Origin: Actinotalea lenta
GTDB taxonomy: Bacteria > Actinomycetota > Actinomycetes > Actinomycetales > Cellulomonadaceae
DNA length: 64,000 nt
Assembly (NCBI RefSeq): GCF_030586465.1
Contig: NZ_JAUQYP010000001.1
Location: 1,419,446-1,483,445, forward strand
Reading direction: 5' to 3'
The translations under genes were made by a program, and so were the position numbers. Shown here piece by piece: positions 63,908 through 64,000 of this stretch; position 1 is the stretch's first letter, and every line of letters begins with the position of its first letter. The notes under the pieces were generated by a model. The model had not been told where the DNA came from. It saw only the letters and a list, made by a program, of their open reading frames with translations, and searched no databases.

Positions 63908-64000
63908 GTGGATCACCTCGACGCCGCCGCGCTGCGCGCGGCGTTGGCCGGCGTGCCGCTGGGCCGCGTCGAGCTGGTCGACGAGGTCGGATCGACGTCG
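63908..64000 (+). CDS. birA: Biotin--[acetyl-CoA-carboxylase] ligase (partial, cut by window edge)
   Basis: Only the first 31 residues are present. The stretch RVELVDEVGSTS matches the start of the biotin-ligase catalytic domain, which usually reads like VxxxxxxxSTN, so this is the short class without an N-terminal DNA-binding domain. It attaches biotin to AccA3. Divergent from accD, the usual actinobacterial order. GTG 63908 follows TACCGT by six bases. Confidence 0.8.
   Translation, partial: MDHLDAAALRAALAGVPLGRVELVDEVGSTS

Overview
The window is a contiguous piece of a high-GC actinobacterial chromosome, most likely from a Cellulomonas-like member of the Micrococcales. The evidence is the very strong G/C third-position bias, the frequent GTG starts, mycothiol biosynthesis (mshB), the succinylase-type DAP genes (dapC, dapD, dapE), the acyl-CoA carboxylase set (birA, accD, accE, accA3), F420/LLM-type enzymes and a SigE-RseA-HtrA-TatB module. 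It is almost entirely protein-coding. I found 63 genes, two of them cut by the window edges, and no rRNA, tRNA, CRISPR array, prophage or insertion sequence. It reads as core chromosome rather than an accessory island.

Layout. 1-196: 5' part of a small cysteine-containing protein behind a perfect LexA (SOS) box. 663-7645: a family-5 peptide ABC transporter (lipoprotein, two permeases, fused ATPase), interrupted by an opposite-strand PH-like membrane gene. 7800-16141: typA, mshB, a small membrane protein, a VanW protein, fdxA, dapC and citrate synthase. 16144-23935: a lysozyme-like protein and dapD facing dapE, then a LOG protein, a folP2-like protein, a PIG-V-like mannosyltransferase, a DUF3117 protein and leucyl aminopeptidase. 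23943-27931: O-methyltransferase divergent from sigE-rseA-htrA-tatB. 28001-34015: trpS, a 2',5'-RNA ligase-like protein, a YihY protein, then sdhCDAB on the minus strand. 34213-36600: manC and an M20 amidohydrolase. 36761-46922: a nucleoside import and catabolism series (bmpA, ATPase, two permeases, cdd, deoA, a papain-like unknown, an acidic small protein, add, deoC). 47013-53627: GDPD, pmmB, punA, an LLM oxidoreductase, a small cupin and lpdA. 53628-55031: a minimal efeUO iron-uptake pair with a DtxR/IdeR operator. 55191-64000: a PPOX protein, Nudix, accA3, a Maf-GNAT fusion, an MDMPI-like protein, a DUF885 protein, accE-accD and the start of birA.

From memory of M. tuberculosis gene order, genes from typA to tatB match the Rv1165-Rv1224 neighbourhood, and genes from trpS to birA match Rv3279-Rv3336. 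The two conserved blocks meet in the tatB/trpS gap (27932-28000).

Genes that work together: the nucleoside transporter feeds cytidine deaminase, thymidine phosphorylase, adenosine deaminase, purine nucleoside phosphorylase and deoxyribose-phosphate aldolase; phosphopentomutase activity is not in the window, and the pmm-type mutase is only a possible substitute. DapC, DapD and DapE are three steps of lysine/meso-DAP synthesis. BirA biotinylates AccA3, which works with AccD and AccE. SigE, RseA and HtrA form an envelope-stress circuit. About 19 genes show a TANNNT-like -10 hexamer 6-7 bases before the start codon and no Shine-Dalgarno, so leaderless transcription appears to be common here.

The most unusual observations are the SOS box on the first gene, an apparent ATC start codon for the O-methyltransferase, the Maf-GNAT fusion, a predicted papain-like protein inside the nucleoside operon, and a minimal EfeUO system lacking the EfeO peptidase domain and EfeB.
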